This document shows, piece after piece, positions 1 to 9,783 of a stretch of DNA of 64,000 nucleotides. This stretch comes from Schizochytrium sp. CCTCC M209059 (Eukaryota; Sar; Bigyra; Thraustochytrida; Thraustochytriidae). The DNA is taken from positions 565,385 through 629,384 of the forward strand of contig KN805376.1 of assembly GCA_000818945.1 (NCBI GenBank), read 5' to 3'. Position numbers and translations under genes: made by a program. The notes under the pieces are model-generated. The model did not search any database and was not told where the DNA came from. It saw only the letters and a program-made list of their open reading frames with translations. The first letter of the stretch is position 1, and the number at the start of each line of letters is the position of its first letter.

Positions 1-323
1 GGCCCGACGGGTTCCCATTACACACCTTTTTGAGCGCGGAGGGGTGCGCGCAGCGCGTACCTAGGTGTCTCAGACGCCCTGCACTCTTTCTTTGATCGCC
101 GCAAGTGTGATCGCGAACTTGTGGCTCGTGGTAAATGGGCGCACGCTACGAGGCGAAACGATCACGTACCGACGCAATTCTTTTGGACGGACGCGACTCG
201 CCACGACTTTGACTCGACTCAGTAGCGGCTGCCGGCTCAAGTCCGCGCGAGGCCAGTAGTCTGGCGTGCTGAGTGTGGCAAACCGAGTCTTTTCATTTAC
301 AGCTTCGATAAAGAAAAGGAAAT
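1..323. other. Upstream region, no gene seen
   Basis: This is presumably the promoter and 5' leader of the gene starting at 324. Only short ORFs without recognisable similarity are present. No clear TATA element was seen. The 25 bases before the ATG are A-rich, ending in aaggaaat. Confidence 0.5.
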
Positions 324-2261
324 ATGAGTGACAGCGAGGGCGACGAGGATGCCTTTGCCGCCATGTGCGAGGAAAGCGAGCAAGCGCTTGATCTGTTCCG
401 CGACAAGGATGACAACGAGACTCAGACCCCGGACCAAGAGGACATGTTTGCGGAAATGTGCGCAGATGTGGAAATCGGCGCATCTCCAGAAAGCCCACCC
501 CCTGCGGAGAGTGCATGGGCAGCTTCGCCAGCGCAAAGTCCTCAAAAGAGCGCCCGAGACGGGTCAATGGCTCAACATTCGGATACCGACAAAAAAAATG
601 TATCGCCAGACACAATATCCGCACATGCCATGGCACCTGAGCTCGACGATCGTGCTCGAGAGAAAGATACCGCAGCGCAGCGAAAGAGGATGGAAACAGA
701 GAAGGAACAGAAATGCCAAGAACGTCTTGAAGAAAGCTGTCAGCCGAACTTCTTGCCACCAGCCAAGGCAAAAGTCGAAGAACAAAAACTCGGACCTGCT
801 CCGCCGCCTCCAGTATTTGCTCAGCATTGTCCCAAGGCACCATCGATAGCGTCGCTGAATGTTGAAGAAGCGAAAGCAAGTTCAGGCGCCGGGAGTACGC
901 TTGAATGCAAAAGCGACAGTGGCAAGGTGTCCGATGAGGTCGTCTCGACACGGAAAGCACACCCTTTCACGTTGCAGACTCCAAAAGTGAAGCTCGCACC
1001 GCTCCGAAGAAGTAGCGTCGCAGCTGCCTCCAAAGCAAAGAGACTTCAAAAGCTGCATTCTGAGTTGCAAGACCTGAGCCAGCGCAGACAGTACCAGGAC
1101 GCTGCCAAGGTCTTTCGACGCATGAAGGACCTCGGTGGGGAGCTGTCGCAGGCGCGAATGAGCGAAGCAGATGCCAAGCACAATGTCGTGGTAAAGACGC
1201 TCGACACGCAGGAAAAAGACTGTCTGAATGCTCTCAAGCGCAAATGGGGAGCAAGGTTCGAGGCTTTCGAGAAGGAGACGCAAGTGCAGGTTGATGCACA
1301 GCGGAAAGCGGATGCCAAGGAGCGCCGAGAGCTCAGGGAGGAAACCTTTGAGTCTTTCCGGGAAAAGCCAATTTTATTTTCAGCTACTATTATGGACTTG
1401 AGGCAGCGGGAGTTGAGCCTTGTCAAGGCGCAGGACTACCCGCAGGCAAAAGTGCTTCAAGAGAAGATTGAGCGACTTGCAAGCGAAGAGAGGCAGCACG
1501 CTCTCGACACGTGCCTGCGTAACATTGAAGCAGCTGTGGGAAACCTTGAGGCCAAGCAGGCTCGAACGCTACGCATCCTCCAGGATCGACGGAACCTGCA
1601 GCTCGAGAGGCTCAAAGCCCAGGCCCGCAGCGAAGAGCAGGCCGTCTGGACTCGATTTCAGACAGCTCACCGGAGTGTTGGCCTTGCACACAGTCTGAGT
1701 CGGCAAACCTTGGCTCGGGCCAAGCCTGAGCGCTTGCACAAGAATGCGATGTCTGCCGGGGCGGTCATGGGCATGTACAAGTCTTCAGCAGCGGAAAGAA
1801 AGTACGAAGCGACTCTGGCCTCGATTACATCGTTGACAGCGCGACTCCATGCAGACGAAGTCCGTGGCTTCAATGAAGACCAAACGGCGCCGGATGCGAG
1901 AAAAAACGCCCGCGCGCGTACAGCGCCGAGCGGATGCGTGACAGGGCCCCGGCGTCGAGCTCGTACTGCAGGGCGAAAGAATGACCGGAAAGCTGGCGCA
2001 TGCCACATGTGCAAGCGACGCCTTGCGAATTCAGATGTCTACGTTGCTATCCCCCGTGACTACAACCGTCCAATGTCTGAGGGGATCGGCCAGTTCTGCG
2101 GGTGGGCCTGTGCCAAATCTTGGAACCAGAGCAAGTCGCCCCCACAACTTCGCTGGGCACGTGAGCTTTACATGCGAACAGCGGAGAAAAGTCAGCCTAT
2201 TGCACGCGCCTCGTCAGCTCGTGAGCGTCCCTCGCTCACGATCTCTACTTTGTCAAATTGA
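324..2261 (+). CDS. Coiled-coil protein with C-terminal Cys zinc motif
   Basis: This is an intronless 645-residue protein that I do not recognise by name. Residues 1-230 are acidic and low complexity, with short repeated patterns such as DAFAAMCEE and DMFAEMCAD near the N-terminus. Residues about 235-480 are Lys/Arg/Glu/Gln-rich heptad-like sequence with repeated 'R-x-Y-x-x-A-K' elements (RRQYQDAAKVF, AQDYPQAKVL), indicating a long coiled coil. After a basic Ala/Arg-rich linker, C560-x2-C563 pairs with C592-x3-C596 in the context FCGWAC. That spacing resembles FCS/MYM-like treble-clef zinc fingers. The ATG at 324 follows an A-rich leader. The gene converges on the WDR59-like gene at 2439, leaving 177 bases between stops. 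A cytoskeletal or scaffold role is only a guess from composition. Confidence 0.75.
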   Translation: MSDSEGDEDAFAAMCEESEQALDLFRDKDDNETQTPDQEDMFAEMCADVEIGASPESPPPAESAWAASPAQSPQKSARDGSMAQHSDTDKKNVSPDTISAHAMAPELDDRAREKDTAAQRKRMETEKEQKCQERLEESCQPNFLPPAKAKVEEQKLGPAPPPPVFAQHCPKAPSIASLNVEEAKASSGAGSTLECKSDSGKVSDEVVSTRKAHPFTLQTPKVKLAPLRRSSVAAASKAKRLQKLHSELQDLSQRRQYQDAAKVFRRMKDLGGELSQARMSEADAKHNVVVKTLDTQEKDCLNALKRKWGARFEAFEKETQVQVDAQRKADAKERRELREETFESFREKPILFSATIMDLRQRELSLVKAQDYPQAKVLQEKIERLASEERQHALDTCLRNIEAAVGNLEAKQARTLRILQDRRNLQLERLKAQARSEEQAVWTRFQTAHRSVGLAHSLSRQTLARAKPERLHKNAMSAGAVMGMYKSSAAERKYEATLASITSLTARLHADEVRGFNEDQTAPDARKNARARTAPSGCVTGPRRRARTAGRKNDRKAGACHMCKRRLANSDVYVAIPRDYNRPMSEGIGQFCGWACAKSWNQSKSPPQLRWARELYMRTAEKSQPIARASSARERPSLTISTLSN

Positions 2262-2438
2262 TGTGAAAGTGGTGTCCGCCCGGAGCGAAAGTTCGTCTGC
2301 TCGCTCCGTTCTTTCTACTTTGCTTCCTCGATTGGAAGTGTTTCGAAGATGCATGTCTTCTCCTCCTTTTCTAGGTCGTGTTCATTTGATGTGGCCCTTT
2401 TCATTTGATAGGGTCCTTTCCATATAAATGTGATCCGT

Positions 2439-5366
2439 TTATTTGATGTGGTCTCCACAGATGCACCCGCATCCAGTCGGACATTCATTCGCAGCAAGAA
2501 ACCACGCGTTCATGTGCTCAGCATGACCACCGTGCCCACAAAGGGGACAAAAGGTGCACAGTCCACGTACGCTGCAGCTGCAAATGACACATAGTAGGCG
2601 TCGACACTTTGCACAGTGCAGTCGATTCACATCACCTTCAAAGCCGTGCATCAAGCCACAGTGTGCGCATGATGGAGCAATGGAAAAGTGATTTGATTCG
2701 GTCTGCAGAGGATCGGGCTTGACGTACTTCATAACCTCGGCGCGCTTCGTGTTGAGACCCCAGCGATGCAGAATGTTTGCATAAGCGCGCCGAAAACGAT
2801 CGTGCTCTTCTCGATAAGTCGGATCCAGAAGTGACATGGTGTTTTTCCAATCTTCACTGTTTGATTCTTCTTGGAGAACGCACGAAAGAATGGCGAGAGA
2901 CTGGACATCTTTGAAGTGGGCCAAGTCCTGAAAGATTCGCTGCACCAGACGACGTCCGCACGGGTGCATGGCCCAACGAGCTGCGCGCTCGGCGCTGCGA
3001 GGCCCTGGCGCCATGACTTTGGTGAGATTGCTCTCATACGCAGCAATATCTGGGTGACATATAAGACGCAAGGTGTGCCAGGTTTGCACAAGATCAAAGC
3101 GCCCTACCGACTGACTTGCCAGCATGTTGGCCACGTGAAGAGGTAGGTGGTCCCAAGCATGCACTGACTCGTCGCTAAAGTCGTCCCACCAACACAAGAG
3201 CGACTCGAGCGAAGTAAGTTCTTCGTCTTCCTCGTCAATGTCCACCTCGTCCTCGCTCTCGACATGAGCGACGAGGTCGTGTGGTCCCTGTAGATGCTGA
3301 AAGTCTTTTTCATGTTGCCTAGCTTCCCTTTTCTCCTCCCCAGCAGTCTTGGCACTCTTTGCAGGTCCGAGTGGTCCATCATCGTGCATTTGTACGATTG
3401 TGGAGTCCTTGCGTTCTTTGAATGGAATGTCGGCCGACCAACGACTTGACGATGACCCACGGTGACGAAGTCTGCCTTCGCGCTCCGAGAGATTCGTCAG
3501 AGCGAGGGGCCCCGTTGCTGCCACTGGCTCGCCGAAAGCCCGCATGTGAGGCTTGGCGCCAGGAAGGAGCACCGCAGGTCCAGCACGCGCACCCTTTTGC
3601 AAAGAGTCAAGGGCGCCGATCCGAAGTGCACGACCTAGAAAGCGCTGGATCGGGTTGAGCAGGCTTGAGTCGAGAATGACCACTCTACGCAGCAATTGCG
3701 CGCGCGCATCGTGCGCGTGAATGACATCTTCCGTTGTAGGCGTGACAGTAACGCCATCTGAACTGGCGCTTCCTGGGTTCGGAGGACCCCGCGGCGAGCT
3801 CGTACCCGGAACGCCGCCATTTCCAGCCGTGGGCATCGACAAAGAATCTTGAGTGCTCTCGTAGTTGGCAAAACGTGCGCTCATGGTGTGCGCCTCGTCC
3901 GCAGAGAGCTCCTCAGGAAAGTCAGCCTTGCCGATTCTGAGGAGGCTTGACGCGTCGTCGAAGAGGGAGTTTGAAGATCCGCCAGGATGTCGCAAGTGTC
4001 GGTCGGAGCCGTTGGGACGTAGCGTGCCGGGCGCCTCAATGCGAAGTCGATTTGTGAGCTCATTGTAGGTACGTGGCACGAGACTCTCAGCGCCTGCAGT
4101 TGAAACGAGCGCTTTGCCTGAAGGCGAGAGACGCATGCGGCGCGGACGCGAAATGTGTGAGAGCTGGCGAAGACGCTCGGTAACGCCGCTGCTAAAGGCA
4201 ACAAGAAGACCAGGTCCACTGAACGAGGCACCGGCAAAACGTGGGCACGGCAGCGAGCGCGGCTCCGCCCCGCCAGAATCGGTAGACATAGTGCGATGTG
4301 TGAGTCCACCATCGCTGGCGTTACTTCGCAGGCCTCCCGCCGGGGTCTTGTTGTGGGACGAGGGAGTGATACCCGAACCCGCACTCTGACCGGAGGACGA
4401 AGAGTTTGCTCGTCGCCCGATTGCACCGGAACGAGATCGGGAGGTATTTCTGTTACGTGACTGCGTTTCTGGGGTTTCTGTTGAAAAGCGCAGAGACAAT
4501 GATGGACGCGTGGGTGGCTGTGTGCTTCCCGGTGGCGGGACAGCTTCTCCATCATTGACAAGGGGGGGTTCGCGACCTGCAAGGGCGTCTACAGCGTCAG
4601 CGATACAATCGCGGGCCGCTGCGTTCAAGTTACTAACGACGAGCTTGAGAACATTCTCAATGGGCTGGGAAATGCGCGGTTTGAACTTGGAGATGGAACT
4701 GCGCACGCCTTCAATTGCGCGGAGAAAGCGGGTATCCTTTGAGTCGGCAACTGGGACAGTGGCAACGTGCACTTCCCCGTTCGGTTTGCTAAAGGAAATA
4801 AGAACGTGCACGGCATACTCTTCCTCGACCTTTCGCGCAAGGTCCGCGAGGTCAGCGGTTAGAGGCTTTCCGTCGAATGTGAGGTCGCGAAGATACGGGC
4901 TGCAGCGTGCTACAAGACGTGGCGTCACGAGGTCGACATGTTGAAGACGCACGCCCTTAAGGTCTCCTGCTCTGGCCTTTGTCTTCAGGCTGGTGAGCAT
5001 TTGCGCGACTGAAGAGGGCTGCTGCGACGAGGAAACGAGCGTAGCAGATCCAACGCTGCTCGTTGTGCTAGTCGACGACTCCATCGAGGTGGCGCGGGCT
5101 ACCGTGGCATTAGCAGGGGACGCCGGCTGCTGAGGCAGGTAGAAGACACTCGAGATCGACTGTGTGCTCTGGCTGTTTGCAGAGAACGCGCTCAAGTCTG
5201 TTGCGGGCCTCAGGCTGCTGGCTGTCGCCAAGATCGACTGCTGCTTGTGCTGATCATGGCCGTGTCCGCTGTGAGACTGCGATTTTTTGGCGCTCAGGAA
5301 CGGCTTGGCCTTGTCGGTCCCTCTGCGTCCGCTCGCTCCGCGCCCGTGCTCTCGGCCGCCCTGCAT
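2439..5366 (-). CDS. WDR59: WDR59-like GATOR2 subunit lacking WD40 propeller
   Basis: This is a 975-residue protein. The last 75 residues form a Cys/His-rich RING-like module with CAHC, CAKC, CVIC and FCPLC pairs, followed by HGGHAEHM and ending in CPTGCGC. This is the diagnostic C-terminus of WDR59 (Sea3/Mtc5) of the GATOR2/SEACAT complex, which regulates TORC1 at the lysosome/vacuole. Just before it, around residue 870, RRAYANILHRWGL and KRAEVMKYV match the conserved helices of that family. An RWD-like region lies near residues 120-250, and Ser-rich linkers fill the middle. The usual N-terminal beta-propeller (about 350 residues in animals) is not present, and only about 700 bases separate this gene from its divergent neighbour. 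An in-frame TGA lies just upstream of the ORF. The ATG at 5366 is the first in the open frame; an upstream exon cannot be excluded. Confidence 0.75.
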   Translation of the reverse strand: MQGGREHGRGASGRRGTDKAKPFLSAKKSQSHSGHGHDQHKQQSILATASSLRPATDLSAFSANSQSTQSISSVFYLPQQPASPANATVARATSMESSTSTTSSVGSATLVSSSQQPSSVAQMLTSLKTKARAGDLKGVRLQHVDLVTPRLVARCSPYLRDLTFDGKPLTADLADLARKVEEEYAVHVLISFSKPNGEVHVATVPVADSKDTRFLRAIEGVRSSISKFKPRISQPIENVLKLVVSNLNAAARDCIADAVDALAGREPPLVNDGEAVPPPGSTQPPTRPSLSLRFSTETPETQSRNRNTSRSRSGAIGRRANSSSSGQSAGSGITPSSHNKTPAGGLRSNASDGGLTHRTMSTDSGGAEPRSLPCPRFAGASFSGPGLLVAFSSGVTERLRQLSHISRPRRMRLSPSGKALVSTAGAESLVPRTYNELTNRLRIEAPGTLRPNGSDRHLRHPGGSSNSLFDDASSLLRIGKADFPEELSADEAHTMSARFANYESTQDSLSMPTAGNGGVPGTSSPRGPPNPGSASSDGVTVTPTTEDVIHAHDARAQLLRRVVILDSSLLNPIQRFLGRALRIGALDSLQKGARAGPAVLLPGAKPHMRAFGEPVAATGPLALTNLSEREGRLRHRGSSSSRWSADIPFKERKDSTIVQMHDDGPLGPAKSAKTAGEEKREARQHEKDFQHLQGPHDLVAHVESEDEVDIDEEDEELTSLESLLCWWDDFSDESVHAWDHLPLHVANMLASQSVGRFDLVQTWHTLRLICHPDIAAYESNLTKVMAPGPRSAERAARWAMHPCGRRLVQRIFQDLAHFKDVQSLAILSCVLQEESNSEDWKNTMSLLDPTYREEHDRFRRAYANILHRWGLNTKRAEVMKYVKPDPLQTESNHFSIAPSCAHCGLMHGFEGDVNRLHCAKCRRLLCVICSCSVRGLCTFCPLCGHGGHAEHMNAWFLAANECPTGCGCICGDHIK

Positions 5367-6067
5367 CGCGCCCTGGCGCCCTCTACAAATATCTCCACCA
5401 AACTTGAAGTGGCTCTTCAAGTTGTTTTGTTGTCAAATTTGCGAAGACTTGGTGACTGACATCTTCTTATCACGTGACACTGTGGCACGAGGTCGATCCG
5501 ATCGACGATGGAAGAAGGGACGACCTGCGCCATTCCGCGACATCGCAATGTTGGTGGCGGCGATCCAAAGCGAATCGGCGTGCGTCGAGAGCGAAGGCCC
5601 TTCTTCTGGGCCTGGTTCTGGGGCATTTGAAGAAGAAAAGATATGCTGTTACGTTTCTGGTTATTTTTGCTTTATCGTGAAATCTTTTGAAGCCGCACTC
5701 TTCTTGTCGCGAACAACATCTACTTTATCGCGTTTGTCTTGCTCAATGATGAGAACGTGAGTCTTTATCCAGGTAGATTACGTACTTTCTTCGGGTTGTC
5801 TTTCAGCCGGCCTGGGCGAGAGATCGAAGAAAAAGGATCGAAATCGAAATGGATGCCAAGTCACGTCAAGTTGAGGTGAGAGAGAAGCAAAAAGCGATCT
5901 TGTAGGTCTGCGCGTGGTGATCAGAGCGCTAAGGCAGGCCGCCAGCTACACGCGGGGAAGCGCAACCAAGTGAGCAAGCGGCAAGCGCGCGCGCAAGCGA
6001 GTGAGTAAGCAATCCAAGTAAAGCCAAGCCGAGCCAAGCCAAGCAAGGCAAAGCAAAGCAAAGCAAA
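5367..6067. other. Divergent intergenic region
   Basis: This separates the WDR59-like gene (minus) from the YciI-like gene (plus). No WD40-coding sequence was recognised here. The right third is a repetitive CAAGC-rich leader. The middle (5640-5760) is AT-richer and could hold core promoter elements, but no specific site can be named. Confidence 0.4.
6014..6067 (+). repeat. CAAGC/AAAGC pentamer repeat abutting a start codon
   Basis: Degenerate 5-base units (CAAGT, AAGCC, GAGCC, AAGCC, AAGCA, AGGCA, then repeated AAGCA) run directly into the ATG at 6068. Similar sense-strand units precede other genes in this window, so this is probably part of the 5' untranslated leader. Confidence 0.7.
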
Positions 6068-6557
6068 ATGGCGCTTCTTGCTGCGACGCGGCGCTTGCAC
6101 ACTCAGGCAGCCCGGACAACGCTCCGAACGGGCCTCGCGCCGAGGGCGATGCAGATGGCTGTGCGCGAGAAGCACTACCTGCTCAACTGTACGTTTACCA
6201 TGACTGAGAGACCAACAAAGGGATTGCCTGCCCCCGGTCCATGAAAAGGAAAGGTGAACATGCTTGCTCTAACACGTGCTTGCGTTGCACCTGCAAAAAG
6301 ACGAGTACGTCGACGGCATGCTCGAGAAGCGCGAGCCGTACCGGTCGGATCACTTGGCCAGAGTCAAAGAGCAATATGAAAAGGGCGTTATTAAGACCGC
6401 CGGCGCGTACGGCGCGGCAGAGGGCGCGGTGCTGCACTTTGAATGCGATGACAAGCAGCTCGTAGATGATTTTGCTCAAGGTGATCCATACTTGAAGAAC
6501 GGACTCATCACCAGCTACAAGATCCATGAATGGGCGCTCGTTTTCCCGGAACAATAA
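6068..6557 (+). CDS. YciI-like (YCII-related) mitochondrial protein
   Basis: There are two exons, 6068-6188 and 6301-6557, with a 112-base GT-AG intron splitting a Tyr codon; the product is 125 residues. Residues 1-30 (Arg/Ala/Thr-rich, no acidic residue) look like a mitochondrial presequence. The rest follows the YCII-related fold: YLLN-YEYVDGMLEKR, PYRSDHL, a glycine-rich turn with GAVLHFECDD, and DPYLKNGLITSYKIHEW. YciI-family proteins are small dimeric ferredoxin-like proteins, often of unknown or peripheral enzymatic function; PYR-x2-HL carries the conserved family histidine. The stop codon overlaps an AATAAA sequence (6553-6558), a possible polyadenylation signal. The gene converges with the next one, 150 bases away. 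Confidence 0.82.
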
Positions 6558-6707
6558 ATTGATTGCGAGAAACCTTGATGCCTTGTCAGAATCAGTCAGA
6601 GGCCGAAGCCCCTCGTCCTGAAAAGAAATGGAGTTCTCGGATGCGATGAGCAAGCTTGCGCTCCGTAAAAGTTATAATTTCTATTCGAAGGAGAGAGCAA
6701 TACCATT

Positions 6708-7721
6708 CTACCTCGCAAGAGCCTCGTTGTTCTTGCGCATCTTCTTGAGCATGGAAGATCCGCGCCTCCGGCCATACTTGTCGCGAAAGTTGTTCTTTTG
6801 CTCGAATTCTTTTTTGATGAGGGCAATTCGCCAGAGAGGCGGGCGCTGAGGAGCGCCGCCCTCGCGATCGACACGCATGTGCCTCATGGCTTCGGCAAAG
6901 GAATCCGGAACAAATTCATTCTTGGCCTGGCGGTGCTTGATCCAGCGGTGCATTTGCTGCATGGCTGCGTGCATCTGCACAAGCTGCTGCACAGCCTGGA
7001 TGTCAACGCCAGCAGAAGTAGCAATGCGCTCGACTTCGGCTGGACCAAGTGGAGTCTCGCCGCTGAGCTCCGTGGAAGTCATCACATCGAAGATGCTCAG
7101 CATGGCGTCGGTTTGCTCACGTCCCGAGGCCTCTCGGACACCAGGAACCTTGGAAAGCCAGTACCTGTAACCTTCCTCGCTCTTCTCTACGGATTTCTGT
7201 TTATTGAGGTCAAAAGTAGCGCGTTCGGATTAACGGCAGCGAAAAAAGTGTTAGTCAACGTACTTGCCTCTCCAGAGGCTTGTGGTGATCTTTGCCAGTT
7301 CAAGAACCACACACGAGGCCGAGCGTATTGGTGATCGATGCACTGAACTTTGGGGCAATGGTTGACTTACCTCGATAACACCGCGATACACGGAGAGCGG
7401 AAAGTGGTCTTGCGTCTTCATGAATTCGATGAGATCGCGTTCCATCTCTAAGCGCCCCTTCTCCTGCGTCTTCTCGGTGCGAGACTGCAGCATGTTGCCA
7501 ATGCGGTCAAAAAAGCCTTCCCTCTTGACGCCCGTGGCCTTGGCAACCATGGTGCGGGCCTGGACCTTTTGCACGGGCTGCGCCATGGCCAAGGTCTCCA
7601 CGTGCGAGTTGAGAAGGGAGACTGCGCCTCGTGCTGCGTACTGCTGAGCAGCCCGGGGCGCGCCAGTCGTCGTCGCGAGCGACCGCGCCGCCGAGCGCAG
7701 CGCCAGCAGACCAATCGTCAT
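6708..7721 (-). CDS. Mitochondrial SRP54 M-domain-like protein
   Basis: The exons are 7371-7721 and 6708-7196, with a 174-base intron (donor GTAAGT, acceptor CAG) in phase 0; the product is 279 residues. Residues 1-30 (Arg/Ala/Ser/Thr) form a likely mitochondrial targeting peptide. Residues about 133-204 (KVPG, MLSIFDVMT, VERIATSAGVDIQAVQQLV, MQQMHRWIK) align with the core of the SRP54/Ffh M domain: KLPG, M-x-x-I-x-x-MT, R-x-RIA-x-G-x-G-x-x-x-x-x-V-x-x-L-x-x-x-x-x-M. No NG GTPase domain is encoded, and the C-terminus is very basic (DKYGRRRGSSMLKKMRKN). A mitoribosome-associated or RNA-binding role is inferred, not shown. The assignment rests on visual alignment. Confidence 0.7.
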
Positions 7722-8455
7722 CTTCTTGTTTTAAGAGCGTGTACGTGCCGTCGACCCGAGAGGATAGCGCGCGATACAGCTGCGCGGGCGCTCCAGCCCC
7801 CCTCCCCCGCCGCCGCCTCGATCGCACTGCGCTCTGCCGCGCCTGCGTAGCCCTCGGTCGCGCGCGCGCGGACTTGGTTTGCAGTGCTAGTTGACCACAA
7901 GCTCGCGGCCGCAACTTCTTTTAGGCCCTTTATGAGTCTAAATTTACAATAAAAAAGTAATAGGCCTTTGGCGAAACAAGACGACTCGAAAACAAAACGA
8001 AACAAGACCAAGTTTGGATCCCGTCAATGTGGCACGGAGCTTCCGTGGAGTCTACATGAGATCGAAGCGTAGTAGCGTGCAAGAAGTGGGGCCAACATTC
8101 GGAAATACCCAGTCGTTCCCTTGCGTCGTAGGTACAGGAAGGACAAGTAAATCAATCAAGGCTCATTCGCACATCAATCACCATGCCTCCATTTGGGGTA
8201 GAGCACAGACTATTTGTAGATTGCCAGGATGAAGGAAGACGATAGAGAATATTAATATCGCAGAGCATAGTGGTTCTAGCTGTTTTTCCCATTTTCCAAA
8301 GGAGAATGATGATACATCAAGGCAAGACAAGGCAAGGCATTGCATGTTGGATCATCCATCGACTCACTCACCCATCGACTCACTCACTCACTCAATCACT
8401 CACCCAAAGACCCGAACAATGAATCAATGAATCAATGAATCAATACATGGCTCAA
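7722..8455. other. Intergenic region with AT-rich patch and short repeats
   Basis: This contains the promoter of the SRP54 M-like gene (minus) and the 3' flank of the mL53 gene (minus). An AT-rich patch lies at 7915-8005. Short repeats fill 8357-8444. No gene was recognised. Confidence 0.4.
8357..8444. repeat. CTCA and CAATGAAT short tandem repeats
   Basis: Two adjacent simple repeats are present: ATCGACTCACTCAC-type units (8357-8404), then three to four copies of the 8-base unit caatgaat (8417-8444). They lie directly downstream of the mL53 stop codon, so they probably fall in its 3' untranslated region. Confidence 0.75.
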
Positions 8456-9015
8456 TCAAGACTTAATCACAGGGATTTCATTCTCATCTGCGTGGGTAAT
8501 GCAGGTCTTAAGAACCTCTTGCATTGACCACGCAGCATCAAAGGAGAGCTCCGACTTGTCAGCGAACGTAAGATGAATGCTTGACCTTTCCAGATCAGAT
8601 TCTGTGCAAAATCAAAGAGAATATCATGCATGGGCAGCGCAAAGCTTTGCGAGTGAGTCGTCTGTCTTTTTGCCACTGTGTTGTGGGCGATGATGAGCAG
8701 CCCTCTGTAGGGGAAACGCAAGTTCCCTCGCAAGCGAAAAGATTGCATTCGTGTCGCGCAGTTCCGGACACAAGAAGATCACGAGGATTCGTGCGAGATA
8801 CCGATAGCTCAGGACCTGACTGACTTACCGAATGCTTGCGGGGAAATAGTTGGTGGGTCGAGAAGGCTGACCTTGAGCTCGAGACCGGGGCACGACTTGC
8901 GCACCTTGGGAGACTGCGCCACGCTCACGAACTCCTTGGCAACCACGCTCGACGGTTCGAGCACAGCGAGCTTCACGAAGGCCTTTGACACGTGTTGGAG
9001 CGCCTTGGTGGCCAT
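8456..9015 (-). CDS. MRPL53: Mitochondrial large-subunit ribosomal protein mL53
   Basis: The exons are 8829-9015 and 8456-8601, with a 227-base intron (donor GTAAGT, acceptor CACAG) in phase 1; the product is 110 residues, close to the usual mL53 length (about 110). Features are an N-terminal helix/strand segment (KAFVKLAVLEPSSVVAKEFV), the conserved central SPKVRKSCPGLELKVSLLD, and then SSIHLTFADKSELSFDA followed by MQEVLKTCITHA. These match the thioredoxin-like mL53 pattern of an alternating strand, 'V-x-F-x-D-G/K' strand and C-terminal helix. The protein would sit on the mitoribosome large subunit. A GGCAAGCAG element precedes the ATG on the sense strand. The second exon was joined by frame continuity. 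Confidence 0.65.
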
Positions 9016-9783
9016 GGTGCTTCTCTGCTGCTTGCCTACCCCTCGCGCGCTCGCTCGCTACCTCACAATTGTCAGTGTGGCGACGCGCCAATTCCTCGCT
9101 CCGGGAGTGGCGTCTGCAGGCGCTCGGACCGCTCGCAAGGTCTTCGCGTGCGTGCAGCAGGGCTCGCTCGACGACTGCCCCACCCCCCCGCGCACCTCGC
9201 GGGTGGCCGCCGCCGCCGCCGCCGCCGCCCTCGCAGCCCTGGCGCCCCTTTTTTGCGCGGTCGCGGCGCCTCGCGCTTTTTTGTATTAGGCCTCTTTCTT
9301 CGGGTAAGCGGCCCAAGCCTCGCCAAGGAACTTCGAAAAGGAATCATTAATGATCATATGATAGCCAGAAGGCGTCGATCATCGTGGGAGGACATCGGGA
9401 CACAAAGAGACAGATATTGAGATTGGTCGATTCCAGGCTGGTTGATCGGGAGAGAGAAAAGCAGGCCTTCCTTCTTGTGGCGAGAAAAAAAGTTACCTTG
9501 GGAAAGGTTTTGCGTACTCTATGGAAAATCAACGAATCAACAAAGAAACAAGAAAGATTGCTTTCGTTCGTAAAACAGGAGAAAAGAGAACATAAGGGTC
9601 AGACAGAATGCATACCTTGGCTTGCGCGGCCGCTTAGCCGGCAGGTTCGCACCATATTATAAAGTAAAAAAGAAAAGGGAAACAAGGCGATGGAGTGCGT
9701 GGGTTAGAGCAAACTCTCACTGTCAGAAACGCCCGCTGCAACATCCTACAAACCATCCATAAAATGCATCAGGCCCGCGTGTA
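9016..9783. other. Intergenic region with GCC repeat
   Basis: This lies upstream of mL53 and downstream of the ARM-like gene, both on the minus strand. It contains a (GCC)n run at about 9206-9229, and AT-rich sequence from 9330 to 9600 (likely the 3' flank of the ARM gene or spacer). ORFs here are low complexity and read through the GCC run. No gene is supported. Confidence 0.4.

Noticed and set aside
70..960. 296-codon minus-strand ORF
   Set aside because: It overlaps the coiled-coil gene in antisense, is Arg/Ser/Phe-rich without a motif, and its opposite strand has clear coding character.
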